NCBI RefSeq assembly: GCF_001691415.1
Contig: NZ_LRRR01000010.1
Coordinates: 1 to 64,000 of the forward strand
Source of the DNA: Pararhodobacter sp. CCB-MM2
GTDB lineage: Bacteria; Pseudomonadota; Alphaproteobacteria; Rhodobacterales; Rhodobacteraceae
Direction: 5' to 3'
DNA: 64,000 bases
Part shown: in pieces, positions 1 to 7,557 of the stretch
Layout of the letters: every line of letters begins with the position of its first letter
Numbering within the stretch: the stretch's first letter is position 1
Translations under genes and position numbers: made by a program
Notes under the pieces: generated by a model
What the model was told of the DNA's origin: nothing
What the model saw: the letters and a program-made list of their open reading frames with translations, nothing else
Databases searched by the model: none

Positions 1-160
1 CCACCCACCCGCCCGCGCGCTCCGGCCGCCCGTGCTCCTGCCTAAGGGTGGTGTGGATAGGCTAGGGTTTCTGAGTATCGGAAGCAGAATGAAACGCAGG
101 CGCCGGTATCATGCGTCGCTTGAGTACTTGGAACAAGGTTAGACAGGCGCGCGCCTTTTG
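1..160. other. Intergenic sequence without recognised gene
   Basis: Together with the adjoining repeat this leaves the first 311 bases without a gene. I see a pyrimidine-rich start and a short mixed stretch, but no credible reading frame, promoter or RNA. Reading frames that cross it have arginine/proline-rich, low-complexity translations typical of non-coding GC-rich DNA. The true left neighbour lies outside the window. Confidence 0.5.
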
Positions 161-300
161 TTCATCTTCGTTCCGTAGATATCCCGGGGGGAGCCGAAGG
201 CGGGGGGCAGAGCCCCCCTCTTCCGGCGAGCGTAGCGAGCCGCCCGGTCGCCCGAGACCTGCGTGGCGGAGCCATGCCGGGTGAGGGCGAAACCTCTCAC
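161..300 (-). repeat. Dispersed hairpin repeat, family A, copy 1
   Basis: Read on the minus strand, this stretch begins with GTGAGAGGTTTCGCCCTCAC just after the ychF stop. It continues through a CCGGCATGGCTCC/CACGC palindrome, a CGGCTCGCTACGCTCG hairpin and a GGGGGCTCTGCCCCCC hairpin, and ends GATATCTACGGAACGAAGATG. The same ordered set of hairpins and the same end motif recur at 12078-12234, 23141-23269 and 26487-26638, with a short form at 7380-7445. It lies directly 3' of ychF in the sense direction, so it could serve as a terminator or mRNA 3'-end structure. Confidence 0.75.
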
Positions 301-311
301 CCGCGCGGTGG

Positions 312-1409
312 TCAGGCGTTGAACAGGAAGTGCAGGACGTCGCCGTCCTTGACCTCGTAGGTCTTGCCCTCGACGCGGAACTTGCCCGCTTCCTTCGCGC
401 CACTCTCGCCTTTGCCCGCGACGTAATCGTCATAGGCGATGGTCTCGGCGCGGATGAAGCCCTTCTCGAAATCGCCATGGATGACGCCCGCCGCCTGCGG
501 CGCCAGCATGCCCTTGCGGATCGTCCAGGCGCGCGCCTCCTTGGGGCCCACGGTGAAATAGGTCTGCAGGCCCAGAAGCGCGTAGCCCGCGCGGATCAGG
601 CGGTCGAGGCCAGCCTCTTCCAGACCCATCTCATCGAGGAACATCGCGGCTTCCTCGGCGTCGAGCTGGCTGATCTCTTCCTCGATCCGGGCCGAGATCA
701 CCACCGTGCCCGCGCCTTGCTGCGCCGCCATCTCGGCCACGCGGGCGGATTGCGAATTGCCTTCCGAGGCCGCCGATTCCTCGACGTTGCAGACATAGAG
801 CACCGGCTTCGAGGTCAGAAGCTGGAGCATTTTCCAGGCCTTCTGGTCATCCTCGGAGACCTCGACCGTCCGGGCCGGCTTGCCGTCTTCCAGCGTCTTC
901 TGCGCGAGCGCCAGCAGGCGATCCTGATCGGCGGCTTCCTTGTCATTGCCCTTCAGCTTGCGCGCGAGATTGGCGCGGCGACGTTCGATCGACTCGAGGT
1001 CGGCAAGCATCAGCTCGGTCTCGATCGTCTCGGCATCTGCCACCGGGTCGATACGGCCTTCGACATGGGTGATGTCGCCATCCTCGAAGCAGCGCAGCAC
1101 ATGGGCAATGGCGTCGCATTCGCGGATATTGGCGAGGAACTGGTTGCCGAGGCCTTCACCCTTCGAGGCGCCCCGCACGAGGCCGGCGATGTCGACGAAG
1201 GTCATCCGTGCCGGGATGATCTGCTTCGAGCCGGCAATCGAGGCCAGCGTGTCGATGCGCGCATCGGGCACGGCCACTTCGCCGACATTCGGCTCGATGG
1301 TGCAGAAGGGGAAGTTCGCAGCCTGCGCGGCGGCGGTCTTGGTCAGCGCGTTGAACAGGGTCGACTTGCCGACATTCGGCAGACCCACGATGCCCATCTT
1401 GAAGCCCAT
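312..1409 (-). CDS. ychF: Redox-regulated P-loop ATPase YchF
   Basis: This is a 365-residue Obg-like P-loop protein that hydrolyses ATP rather than GTP and associates with ribosomes and stress responses in the family. The P-loop GLPNVGKST is at residues 9-17, followed by a switch region (IEPNVGEV), the [20 protein letters not shown]alker B/G3 segment and a C-terminal TGS domain (about 280-360, containing [12 protein letters not shown] and [10 protein letters not shown]). Length matches the family (about 363-366). The start at 1409 has GGAGG eight bases upstream on the minus strand. It appears monocistronic, with the family A repeat immediately downstream. The identification is secure; its specific role in this organism is not shown by sequence. 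Confidence 0.97.
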   Translation of the reverse strand: MGFKMGIVGLPNVGKSTLFNALTKTAAAQAANFPFCTIEPNVGEVAVPDARIDTLASIAGSKQIIPARMTFVDIAGLVRGASKGEGLGNQFLANIRECDAIAHVLRCFEDGDITHVEGRIDPVADAETIETELMLADLESIERRRANLARKLKGNDKEAADQDRLLALAQKTLEDGKPARTVEVSEDDQKAWKMLQLLTSKPVLYVCNVEESAASEGNSQSARVAEMAAQQGAGTVVISARIEEEISQLDAEEAAMFLDEMGLEEAGLDRLIRAGYALLGLQTYFTVGPKEARAWTIRKGMLAPQAAGVIHGDFEKGFIRAETIAYDDYVAGKGESGAKEAGKFRVEGKTYEVKDGDVLHFLFNA

Positions 1410-1483
1410 CTCATACCCTCCGGCGCTGGTTTCGCGCCGCTTCTAGGGCCTTGCGGGCTTGGCGGCAAGGGCCGGATGGGGGC

Positions 1484-1894
1484 TCAGAAGGGTTTGACGA
1501 CCACGACCCAGAGGATCGCGATCACGCCGATCACGCTGACCTCGTTGAAGATGCGCAGGAACATGTCGCTTTCACGGAACTCGCCGCGTTTCGCCCGGCC
1601 GACCATCAGGCCAGTGTAGACGTAATGCGCGGCCAGAAGGGCCACGAGGGTGATCTTCAGATGGGTCCAGGGCGCGAAGCTCCAGAGCGACCAGGCCATC
1701 CAAAGCCCGGTGATCGCCGCGAGGATCCCGAGGCCAGAAGAGAAGCGATAGAGCCGGTAGGTCAGCTCGCCGATCTGGGTGGCGTCGCCTCCTGCGGCGG
1801 CCCGCTTCCAGTAGATCAGCGCGCGCGGCACGGCGAAGATGGAAGTCATCCAGCCCATGACGCAGAGAATGTGAATGATGAGAACCCAATCCAT
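1484..1894 (-). CDS. HemJ/CopD-like small integral membrane protein
   Basis: This 136-residue protein has about four hydrophobic helices. A His in the first helix (LIIHILCVMGWM) and an HLK motif in the third (WTHLKITLVALLAAHYVYTG) resemble the HemJ protoporphyrinogen oxidase / CopD family, where such His and Lys residues bind haem or substrate. HemJ proteins are usually 140-150 residues, so it is slightly short, and I cannot separate true HemJ from the wider CopD-like group by eye. It is 75 bases downstream of the ychF start on the same strand and has no obvious Shine-Dalgarno sequence. Confidence 0.7.
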   Translation of the reverse strand: MDWVLIIHILCVMGWMTSIFAVPRALIYWKRAAAGGDATQIGELTYRLYRFSSGLGILAAITGLWMAWSLWSFAPWTHLKITLVALLAAHYVYTGLMVGRAKRGEFRESDMFLRIFNEVSVIGVIAILWVVVVKPF

Positions 1895-1961
1895 GCGGCT
1901 GTGATGCCGCGATGCGCCGCCCGGCGCAAGAGGGGTTGCCGCGCCTTTAGCGCGAGAGGCA

Positions 1962-2900
1962 TCATCGCGCGGTGAAGACCGACCAGCCCGTCCGCTCGGC
2001 CAGCCGCTCGAGCGCCGTCGAGGCGAGGAGCGAGTTTCCGACCGCGTTCAGCCCCGGTGACCAGCAGGCGATGGCGGCCTGTCCCGGTGCCACCGCCATG
2101 ATCCCGCCACCAACGCCGCTTTTCCCCGGCAAACCAACGCGAAAGGCGAATTCGCCCGAGCCGTCGTAATGCCCGCAGGTCAGCATCAAAGCGTTGATCT
2201 GCCGCGCCATCCGGGGCGAGACGGCGCGCGGCCCCTCGGGCCCGAGCCGCCCGTCGAAGGCCAGAAACCGCGCCGCACGGGCCAATTGGCGCACCGTCAT
2301 CGCAATCGCGCAATGGTGGAAATAGACGCCCAGCACCTTCGCTGGCTCACCCGTGACGATGCCGTAGGAACGCATGAAATTCGCCAGCGCCACATTGCGA
2401 AACCCCGTCTCCTGTTCCGAGGCGGCGACGGCGGGGTCGATGGCAATATCCTCGTCGCCCGAGAGGTAGCGCAGAAATCGCAGGATCTCGCCCAGAGCCT
2501 CGCGCGGGGCGTAGTGGGACAGCAGCGCATCGGTGACGGCGATGGCGCCGGCGTTGATGAAGGGATTGCGGGGCTTCCCGCGCTCGTGCTCCAGCTGCAC
2601 GATCGAGTTGAACGGATCGCCCGAGGGCTCGCGTCCGACGCGCGACCAGACGCTGTCGCCATGCCGTCCCAGCGCAAGGGCCAACGTGAAGACCTTGGAA
2701 ATGCTCTGGATCGAGAAGGGCACCTCGGTATCGCCCGCCGCGATCACCCGGCCGTCGGGCAGGGATAGCGCGAGGCCGAACTGGCCGGGATCGACCCGCG
2801 CCAGCTCCGGGATGTAATCCGCGACCGCGCCGCGTTCGGTTTCCGCAGCCATCTCGGCGGCGATCTCGGTGACGATCAGGGGCAGGTCGAGGTCCATCAT
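1962..2900 (-). CDS. glsA: Glutaminase (serine-dependent, beta-lactamase fold)
   Basis: This 312-residue enzyme hydrolyses L-glutamine to glutamate and ammonia in the cytoplasm. It has the SISK catalytic motif ([16 protein letters not shown]), the NPFINAGAI segment, the conserved SEQ/ETGFRN region and the [12 protein letters not shown] stretch of the GlsA family. Length is usual (about 305-310). The frame stays open much further upstream, but only the segment from the tandem ATG ATG at 2900/2897 encodes family sequence; the rest is antisense to the VOC gene and trpA. The ribosome binding site is weak. It is divergent from the VOC gene, with 96 bases between the starts. Confidence 0.95.
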   Translation of the reverse strand: MMDLDLPLIVTEIAAEMAAETERGAVADYIPELARVDPGQFGLALSLPDGRVIAAGDTEVPFSIQSISKVFTLALALGRHGDSVWSRVGREPSGDPFNSIVQLEHERGKPRNPFINAGAIAVTDALLSHYAPREALGEILRFLRYLSGDEDIAIDPAVAASEQETGFRNVALANFMRSYGIVTGEPAKVLGVYFHHCAIAMTVRQLARAARFLAFDGRLGPEGPRAVSPRMARQINALMLTCGHYDGSGEFAFRVGLPGKSGVGGGIMAVAPGQAAIACWSPGLNAVGNSLLASTALERLAERTGWSVFTAR

Positions 2901-2996
2901 CGGGCGGAGATACGCTGGCCCGGGCCCGGCTGTCACGGGGATTTCTTGCGCGAAAGGCAAGATCGGCGCAGGTTGGCACGGCAACCGGAGGATCCC

Positions 2997-3410
2997 ATGA
3001 GCCTGCATCCCTATATCCACTTTCAGGGCCAATGCGCCCCGGCGCTCGCCTTCTATGCCGAGGTCTTCGACGCGCCCGCGCCCAAGATCATGACCTTCGG
3101 GCAGGCCCCCGGCGGGCCTCAGGGGCCAGCGGGAGAGCGGGTGATGCATGCCCATGTCGAGATCGCGGGCGGGCTGCTGATGGCCTCGGACTTCCCGCTG
3201 GGCTTCGAGGGCGACCCGCAGAAGGCCTTCTCGGTCACCGTGCTTCTGGACAGCGTCGAGGCCGCGCGACGGATCTATGACCGGCTGATGGAGGGCGGCG
3301 ACGTGATCCATGAATTCGGCGCGAGCTTCTTCTCCGAGGGGTTCGGGATGCTCCGTGACCGCTTCGGCACGCATTGGATCGTGATGAAGGAGAGCGAGGG
3401 CCTGCGCTGA
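2997..3410 (+). CDS. VOC-superfamily (PhnB/glyoxalase-like) protein
   Basis: This 137-residue single-domain protein of the vicinal oxygen chelate fold matches the PhnB-like subgroup. Seen are the N-terminal [20 protein letters not shown] repeat unit, the [17 protein letters not shown] middle strand and the [15 protein letters not shown]-terminal strand typical of PhnB-like proteins. The substrate cannot be deduced. The ATG at 2997 has GGAGG seven bases upstream, which favours it over an in-frame start 51 bases earlier. It lies 69 bases upstream of trpA on the same strand, so co-transcription is possible. Confidence 0.85.
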   Translation: MSLHPYIHFQGQCAPALAFYAEVFDAPAPKIMTFGQAPGGPQGPAGERVMHAHVEIAGGLLMASDFPLGFEGDPQKAFSVTVLLDSVEAARRIYDRLMEGGDVIHEFGASFFSEGFGMLRDRFGTHWIVMKESEGLR

Positions 3411-3479
3411 GGCGCCTTCGCCCTTGATTTCCCCCGCGCTCCCATGCAAGGCCTGTGGCCGAGACCGACGGGGGCCCTG

Positions 3480-4271
3480 ATGACACGGATCGACGACACT
3501 TTCGCCCGCCTGCGCGCCGAGAAGCGCAAGGCTTTCGTGGCTTACATGATGGGCGGCGACCCCGACATGGCGACCTCGCTGGAGATCATGAAGGGTCTGC
3601 CGGGCGCCGGCGTCGACATCATCGAGCTGGGCCTGCCCTTCACCGATCCGATGGCCGACGGCCCGACGATCCAGCTGGCCGGGCAGCGCGCGCTGGACGG
3701 CGGCATGACCATGGCCAAGGTGCTGGAGATGGTCCGCGCCTTCCGCGAGGGCGATGCGACCACGCCGATCGTGCTGATGGGCTATTACAACCCGATCTAT
3801 TCGCGCGGCGTCGAGCGCTTCCTCAAGGACGCGACCGACGCCGGTATCGACGGCCTGATCGTCGTCGACCTGCCGCCCGAGGAAGACAGCGAGCTCTGCC
3901 TGCCCGCACAGGCCGCCGGGATGAACTTCATCCGCCTCGCCACGCCGACCACCGATGACAAGCGTCTGCCGGCGGTGCTGACCAATACTTCGGGCTTCGT
4001 CTATTACGTATCGATCACCGGGATCACCGGCTCGGCCGCCGCGCAGGCGGGCGACGTGGCCCCCGAGGTCGCGCGGATCAAGGCGCAGACCGATCTGCCG
4101 GTGATCGTCGGCTTCGGCATCAACACCCCCGAGCAGGCGCAGTCCATCGCCTCGGTCGCCGATGGCGCGGTCGTCGGCTCGGCCATCGTCAAGCAGATCG
4201 GCGAGGGCAAGCCGGTGGCCGAGGTTCTGGCCTTCGTCGCCTCGCTGGCCGAGGGCGCGCATAAGGGCTGA
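3480..4271 (+). CDS. trpA: Tryptophan synthase alpha chain
   Basis: This 263-residue TIM-barrel subunit converts indole-3-glycerol phosphate to indole and glyceraldehyde 3-phosphate, with indole channelled to TrpB. The catalytic Glu49 (VDIIELGLP) and Asp60 (DPMADGP) fall at the same positions as in the E. coli enzyme. The phosphate-binding loops GFGIN and VVGSAIV are present. Translation most likely starts at 3480 (MTRIDDTF), because the upstream in-frame ATG adds a non-conserved 12-residue leader. trpB is not next to it, so the trp genes are split in this genome. A strong intrinsic terminator follows. Confidence 0.97.
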   Translation: MTRIDDTFARLRAEKRKAFVAYMMGGDPDMATSLEIMKGLPGAGVDIIELGLPFTDPMADGPTIQLAGQRALDGGMTMAKVLEMVRAFREGDATTPIVLMGYYNPIYSRGVERFLKDATDAGIDGLIVVDLPPEEDSELCLPAQAAGMNFIRLATPTTDDKRLPAVLTNTSGFVYYVSITGITGSAAAQAGDVAPEVARIKAQTDLPVIVGFGINTPEQAQSIASVADGAVVGSAIVKQIGEGKPVAEVLAFVASLAEGAHKG

Positions 4272-4297
4272 TCCGGCCCTTTGCTGCGGTGATCAGG

Positions 4298-4320
4298 CGG
4301 GCCCCTCGGGGCCCGTTTTT
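4298..4320 (+). terminator. Rho-independent terminator of trpA
   Basis: CGGGCCC and GGGCCCG form a seven-base-pair stem with a CTCG tetraloop, followed directly by TTTTT. It lies 26 bases after the trpA stop. Confidence 0.9.
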
Positions 4321-4384
4321 CATGTCAACGCCTTGACTTGGCGGGCGTCGTTGCTTTCCTTCCTGCCGCAGACAGGAGTGCCCC

Positions 4385-4873
4385 ATGACCGATGCCATCA
4401 CCTACCGCGAAGCCCGCCCCGAGGATGCCGAGGGCATGACCCGCGTGACCGAGGCGCTGGCTGCGGCCGGGATCCGCGTGCTGCCCTCGGACCGGGCCTA
4501 TATTGAGAGCGCCTATCTGGACAACCCGCAGCGCGTCGCCTGCACGGTTGCCGTGGATGGTGCGGGCCGTGTGCTGGGCTTCCAGTGGCTGGGGCACGCC
4601 AAGGCCGGCAATCCCTATGGCACGCCCGAAGGCCGCGGCTCGATCGGCACCCATGTCGCGCCGGATGCGCCGCGCAAGGGCATCGGCCGGGGCCTGTTCG
4701 CCGAGACGCGCAAGGCCATCGCCGCCGCAGGCCTGCCGCATGTCGAGGCCTGCATCGGGGCCGACAACACCCCGGCCCGGGCCTATTACGCGGCGATGGG
4801 TTTCGTCACCTGCCGCGAAGGGCCGGGGCCGCGCGGGCCGCTCGACGTGAAGGCCTTCCCGCCGGTCGTCTGA
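4385..4873 (+). CDS. GNAT-family N-acetyltransferase
   Basis: This 162-residue acetyl-CoA-dependent acetyltransferase has the pyrophosphate-binding motif in VAPDAPRKGIGRGLF (R/Q-x-x-G-x-G/A), followed by the ADNTPARAYYAAMGF signature of the phosphinothricin acetyltransferase-like subgroup, in which the final helix carries the general-base Tyr region. The acceptor substrate is unknown. GGAG lies seven bases before the start. It is convergent with the EamA exporter, whose stop lies only two bases beyond its own. Confidence 0.85.
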   Translation: MTDAITYREARPEDAEGMTRVTEALAAAGIRVLPSDRAYIESAYLDNPQRVACTVAVDGAGRVLGFQWLGHAKAGNPYGTPEGRGSIGTHVAPDAPRKGIGRGLFAETRKAIAAAGLPHVEACIGADNTPARAYYAAMGFVTCREGPGPRGPLDVKAFPPVV

Positions 4874-4875
4874 TC

Positions 4876-5724
4876 TCACGCCCGGCGCGGGCGGCTGCCG
4901 AGCCAGACACAGCCCAGCACGATCGCCGCCCCGGCCAATTGCACGGGCGTCAGCGCCTCGCCGGCGATGGCCCAGCCCAGCAGCACTGCGGTCAGCGGGC
5001 TGAGGAAGCCGAAGCTGGTAACCGTGGCCGGTCCCAGCCGCTCGATGCCGCGAAACCAGAAGACATAGCTCAGCGCCGCGCCGATGAGCCCCAGCCACAG
5101 GAAGCCTGCGATGTTGAGCGGGCTCATCGCGGGCAGGGCGGGTTCCAGCGCCAGGGCCACGGGAAGCAGCAACAGTCCGCCCGCCGTCAATTGCCAGGCG
5201 GTGAAGGTCAGGGCCGAGACCTCGGGCCGCCATTTGCGCGTCAGCACCACGCCCGTGGCCATCGACACCGCGCCCAGAAGCGCCGCCGCCATCCCCAGCG
5301 GGTCCAGCGCCGCCGTTGGTCCCAGCACCAGCAGCGCCACGCCGAGGATGCCGATCAGCGCCGCCGCAACGCCGCGCGCCGATAGCGGTGTGCCCAGCGC
5401 GAAACGGGCGAGGAACAGCACGATCAGCGGCTGCACCGCGCCCAAAGTCGCCGCGACCCCGCCGGGCAGGCGATAGGCGGCGATGAACAGCGCGCCCCAG
5501 AACAGCGCGAAATTCAGCGCGCCGAGGATCAACAGCTTCCCCCACCAGTCGCGTGACGGCAGCTGCCGGGTCAGCGCCATCAGCAGCAGGCCGGCGGGCA
5601 GGGCGCGGAGCGCCGCATCGGTCAGCGGCGTGCCGGGCGGCAGCATCTGCGTCGTGACGATATAGGTGCTGCCCCAGATCGCGGGGGCCGAGGCGGCGAG
5701 GGCCATGTCGAGGCTGCGGGACAT
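4876..5724 (-). CDS. EamA/DMT-family permease
   Basis: This 282-residue inner-membrane protein has ten predicted hydrophobic helices in two EamA repeats, with WGSTYIVTTQMLPPG near the N-terminus and FGFLSPLTAVLLGWAIAGEA in the second repeat. The family mostly exports metabolites or amino acids; the substrate is unknown. The start at 5724 is preceded on the minus strand by CAGGAG at good spacing, better than an upstream in-frame ATG at 5748 that would lie inside the operator region. It is divergent from a MarR regulator across a 94-base interval with three palindromes, so it is very probably the regulator's target. Confidence 0.9.
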   Translation of the reverse strand: MSRSLDMALAASAPAIWGSTYIVTTQMLPPGTPLTDAALRALPAGLLLMALTRQLPSRDWWGKLLILGALNFALFWGALFIAAYRLPGGVAATLGAVQPLIVLFLARFALGTPLSARGVAAALIGILGVALLVLGPTAALDPLGMAAALLGAVSMATGVVLTRKWRPEVSALTFTAWQLTAGGLLLLPVALALEPALPAMSPLNIAGFLWLGLIGAALSYVFWFRGIERLGPATVTSFGFLSPLTAVLLGWAIAGEALTPVQLAGAAIVLGCVWLGSRPRRA

Positions 5725-5736
5725 CGGGATCTCCTG

Positions 5737-5795
5737 TCTTGACGTCAAGATAACTATCTCGACGTCGAGATAACTGGAGAAATCTTGACGTCAAG
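5737..5795. promoter_or_regulatory. Three operator-like palindromes between EamA exporter and MarR regulator
   Basis: Three perfect palindromes share a GACGTC centre: TCTTGACGTCAAGA (5737-5750), TATCTCGACGTCGAGATA (5755-5772) and CTTGACGTCAAG (5784-5795). Centres are 20 and 26 bases apart. The first two also lie in a direct repeat, GACGTCRAGATAACT, at 5741-5755 and 5761-5775. This form suits a MarR-family dimer site, and the interval serves both divergent genes, so autoregulation plus control of the exporter is the natural reading. Confidence 0.85.
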
Positions 5796-5818
5796 GGATC
5801 TCGGGTTAGAAACGGAGC

Positions 5819-6316
5819 ATGGATCAAGTGGACCGCATCGTCGCGCAATGGAATGCCGAGAGGCCGGACCTCGACGTCGGGCCGATGGCGACGTTGGGGC
5901 GGCTGAAGCGGCTGGCCGATCATCTGTTGGCCGAGGTCGCCGAGGTCTACAAGGCGCATGACCTGACCGCGGCCAGCTTCGACGTGCTGGCCACGCTGCG
6001 GCGGGCGGGGGCGCCCTATGCCCTTAGCCCCTCGGCGCTGATCGGCTGGACGATGGTGACCTCGGGGACGATGACCAACCGGCTGGACCGGCTGGAGGAG
6101 GCGGGGCTCATTGAACGGCGGGCCAATCCCGAGGACGGGCGTGGCTCGGTCGTGGCCCTGACGCCTGCGGGCTTCGCGCTGATCGACCAGGTGGTGGCCG
6201 AGCATGTCGCCAATCAGGCGCGGCTGGTGGCGCTGTTGCCCGAGGATTTGCGCGGTCCGATGGATGCGGCGTTGCGCGTCTGGCTCGCGGCGTTCGAGGG
6301 GGACGTTGCCGGCTGA
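5819..6316 (+). CDS. MarR-family transcriptional regulator
   Basis: This 165-residue winged-helix regulator has the dimerising first helix at about residues 20-45 and recognition-helix region LIGWTMVTSGTMTNRLDRLE. The wing RRANPEDGRGSVVALTPAG contains the DxRxxxVxLTxxG pattern of MarR proteins. The start at 5819 has CGGAG directly upstream. It is divergent from an EamA-type permease and separated from it by three palindromes, so it most likely represses that permease and itself and responds to a small ligand, which the sequence does not reveal. Confidence 0.92.
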   Translation: MDQVDRIVAQWNAERPDLDVGPMATLGRLKRLADHLLAEVAEVYKAHDLTAASFDVLATLRRAGAPYALSPSALIGWTMVTSGTMTNRLDRLEEAGLIERRANPEDGRGSVVALTPAGFALIDQVVAEHVANQARLVALLPEDLRGPMDAALRVWLAAFEGDVAG

Positions 6317-6328
6317 CGGGCTGCGACC

Positions 6329-6375
6329 TTGAAATCCGGCGCGACAGCTGTCATATCTGATGCGACAGGTGTCGC
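6329..6375 (+). promoter_or_regulatory. Promoter and tandem operator of the Xre-RES operon
   Basis: A candidate -35 TTGAAA (6329-6334) and -10 CATATC (6352-6357) are 17 bases apart. Two related palindromic units, GCGACAGCTGTC (6341-6352) and GCGACAGGTGTCGC (6362-6375), start 21 bases apart, i.e. two helical turns. One sits between the promoter hexamers and the other just downstream, the usual arrangement for repression by an antitoxin or toxin-antitoxin complex. Confidence 0.65.
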
Positions 6376-6404
6376 CAATGCGGCGCCGGGCATCGGAGGC
6401 TGTG

Positions 6405-6881
6405 ATGGCGGTACAGGAAATCTTCCCGACGGACACGCTGCTGGCGCGCACCATGGCGCTGCTGGGCGGTGAGCGTGCGTTCCGCCGCCCGCTCAGCTCG
6501 CGGATCGAGGCGCATGATGCGTTGGCCGAGGGTTTGCCGGGCACCGCCTTGACGACCTTGCTGCGCGAGTTTCCGTTCCTGACCTCTTCGGGTGAGGTGC
6601 TCGATCGCGCGCTGGGGGTGAGCCTGCGCACGGTGCAGCGGCGGGCCGGGGCCTCGGACAAGGCGCTCAACGCCGAGCAATCGAACCGCGCGTGGAAATT
6701 CGCCGAGATCGTCGCGCGGGCAACCGAGGTTCTGGGCTCGCAGGACGAGGCCGTCGCCTGGTTGCAGCGCCCGGCCCCCGCGTTGGATCAGCGCCGGCCG
6801 ATCGAATTGCTGGGCACGGCGGCGGGGGTGGAGCTGGTCGAGGATCTGCTGACCCGGCTCGATTACGGGGTGTATTCGTGA
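6405..6881 (+). CDS. Xre/MbcA/ParS-type antitoxin (DUF2384)
   Basis: This 158-residue antitoxin has an Xre-like helix-turn-helix (about 60-90, GVSLRTVQRR) and a C-terminal toxin-binding domain with the family pattern A-x-x-WL-x-x-P-x-x-x-L...P-x-x-LL-x-T-x-x-G, ending LDYGVYS. It should neutralise the downstream RES toxin and repress the operon. GGAGG at 6395-6399 supports the start at 6405; upstream ATGs at 6360 and 6378 fall in or beside the operator. The toxin gene begins inside its stop codon (GTGA), so the two are translationally coupled. Confidence 0.92.
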   Translation: MAVQEIFPTDTLLARTMALLGGERAFRRPLSSRIEAHDALAEGLPGTALTTLLREFPFLTSSGEVLDRALGVSLRTVQRRAGASDKALNAEQSNRAWKFAEIVARATEVLGSQDEAVAWLQRPAPALDQRRPIELLGTAAGVELVEDLLTRLDYGVYS

Positions 6882-7375
6882 TCCCATTGCCGCCGCCTCT
6901 GGGCGCGGGCGGGATCACCCTGTGGCGGCTGGACCGGGCCCGCCATGCCGCCAGCTGGGCCAGCGGCGAGGGGGCCTATCAGGTTGGTGGGCGCTGGAAT
7001 CCCAAGGGGATGCGCGCCGTCTATGCCGCGCTGGACCCGGCGACGGCCATTCTGGAAGTGGCGGTCCACAAGGGGTTCACGGCGCTCGATACCGAGCCGC
7101 ATGTGCTGACCCGTGCCCGCTGGGCCGATCCTCAGACGCTGAAGGTCGTGGGGGCGGGCGATGTGCCCAACGCCAACTGGTTGGTGCCGGGGGTGGTCAG
7201 TGCGGGGCAGCAGGCCTTCGGTGCTCAGGTCTTGCGCGAGCACGGGGCGATGCTGGTGCCCTCGGTCGTCTCGCGCCACAGTTGGAACTTGGTGTTCCTG
7301 GCAACGGCGGCGGGGTTCGAGGAGATGGGACAAGAGGCCTTCGCGCTGGACCCGAGGCTGCATCCGGCAGGGTAG
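6878..7375 (+). CDS. RES-domain toxin (NAD+-targeting family)
   Basis: This 165-residue protein starts with GTG overlapping the antitoxin stop. It carries the three residues that name the family: Arg in VGGRWNPKG, Glu in ATAILEVAVH and Ser in SVVSRHSWNLVF. Characterised relatives (MbcT, ParT, RES toxins) degrade or phosphorolyse NAD+ or ADP-ribosylate targets; which activity applies here is not visible. Length is usual. No frameshift or truncation is seen, so the system looks functional. Confidence 0.92.
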   Translation: MIPLPPPLGAGGITLWRLDRARHAASWASGEGAYQVGGRWNPKGMRAVYAALDPATAILEVAVHKGFTALDTEPHVLTRARWADPQTLKVVGAGDVPNANWLVPGVVSAGQQAFGAQVLREHGAMLVPSVVSRHSWNLVFLATAAGFEEMGQEAFALDPRLHPAG

Positions 7376-7379
7376 CGAG

Positions 7380-7445
7380 AAGGGGGGCTTTGCCCCCCTC
7401 GGCCTTCGGCCTCACCCCCTAGGATATTTGCAGCACAAAGACGCA
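7380..7445 (+). repeat. Dispersed hairpin repeat, family A, short copy 2
   Basis: This begins four bases after the RES toxin stop with the GGGGGGCTTTGCCCCCC hairpin and the GGCCTTCGGCC hairpin, then CACCCCCTAGGATATTTG and a diverged end (CAGCACAAAGACG). It lacks the first three hairpins of the long copies. By position and structure it could terminate the toxin-antitoxin transcript. Confidence 0.7.
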
Positions 7446-7459
7446 GGCAGGATGTCGCT

Positions 7460-7499
7460 TTGTCATCGATCCGTCATGGGGCTGTAACCGCGCTGTTTC
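7460..7499 (+). promoter_or_regulatory. Pho box (four 11-base-spaced repeats)
   Basis: Four imperfect copies of the PhoB recognition heptamer CTGTCAT occur at exactly 11-base spacing: TTGTCAT (7460-7466), CCGTCAT (7471-7477), CTGTAAC (7482-7488) and CTGTTTC (7493-7499), separated by four-base spacers. This phased arrangement is the known PhoB site architecture. It ends 58 bases before the phoX start, so induction under phosphate starvation is expected. Confidence 0.85.
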
Positions 7500-7557
7500 C
7501 GTGTTTCCCGATGGTGCGCGCGAGCCAAGACTCGCAACCAAGGAAACGGGTAGCCAG

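Noticed and set aside
2901..4262. Upstream extension of the glutaminase frame to a 766-residue protein
   Set aside because: The extra part is antisense to the VOC gene and trpA, His/Arg/Gly-rich and without family similarity; the glutaminase proper starts at 2900.
4325..6670. 781-residue minus-strand frame across GNAT, EamA and MarR genes
   Set aside because: Low-complexity Arg/Ala/Gly translation, opposite or overlapping three well-supported genes; a by-product of high third-position GC.
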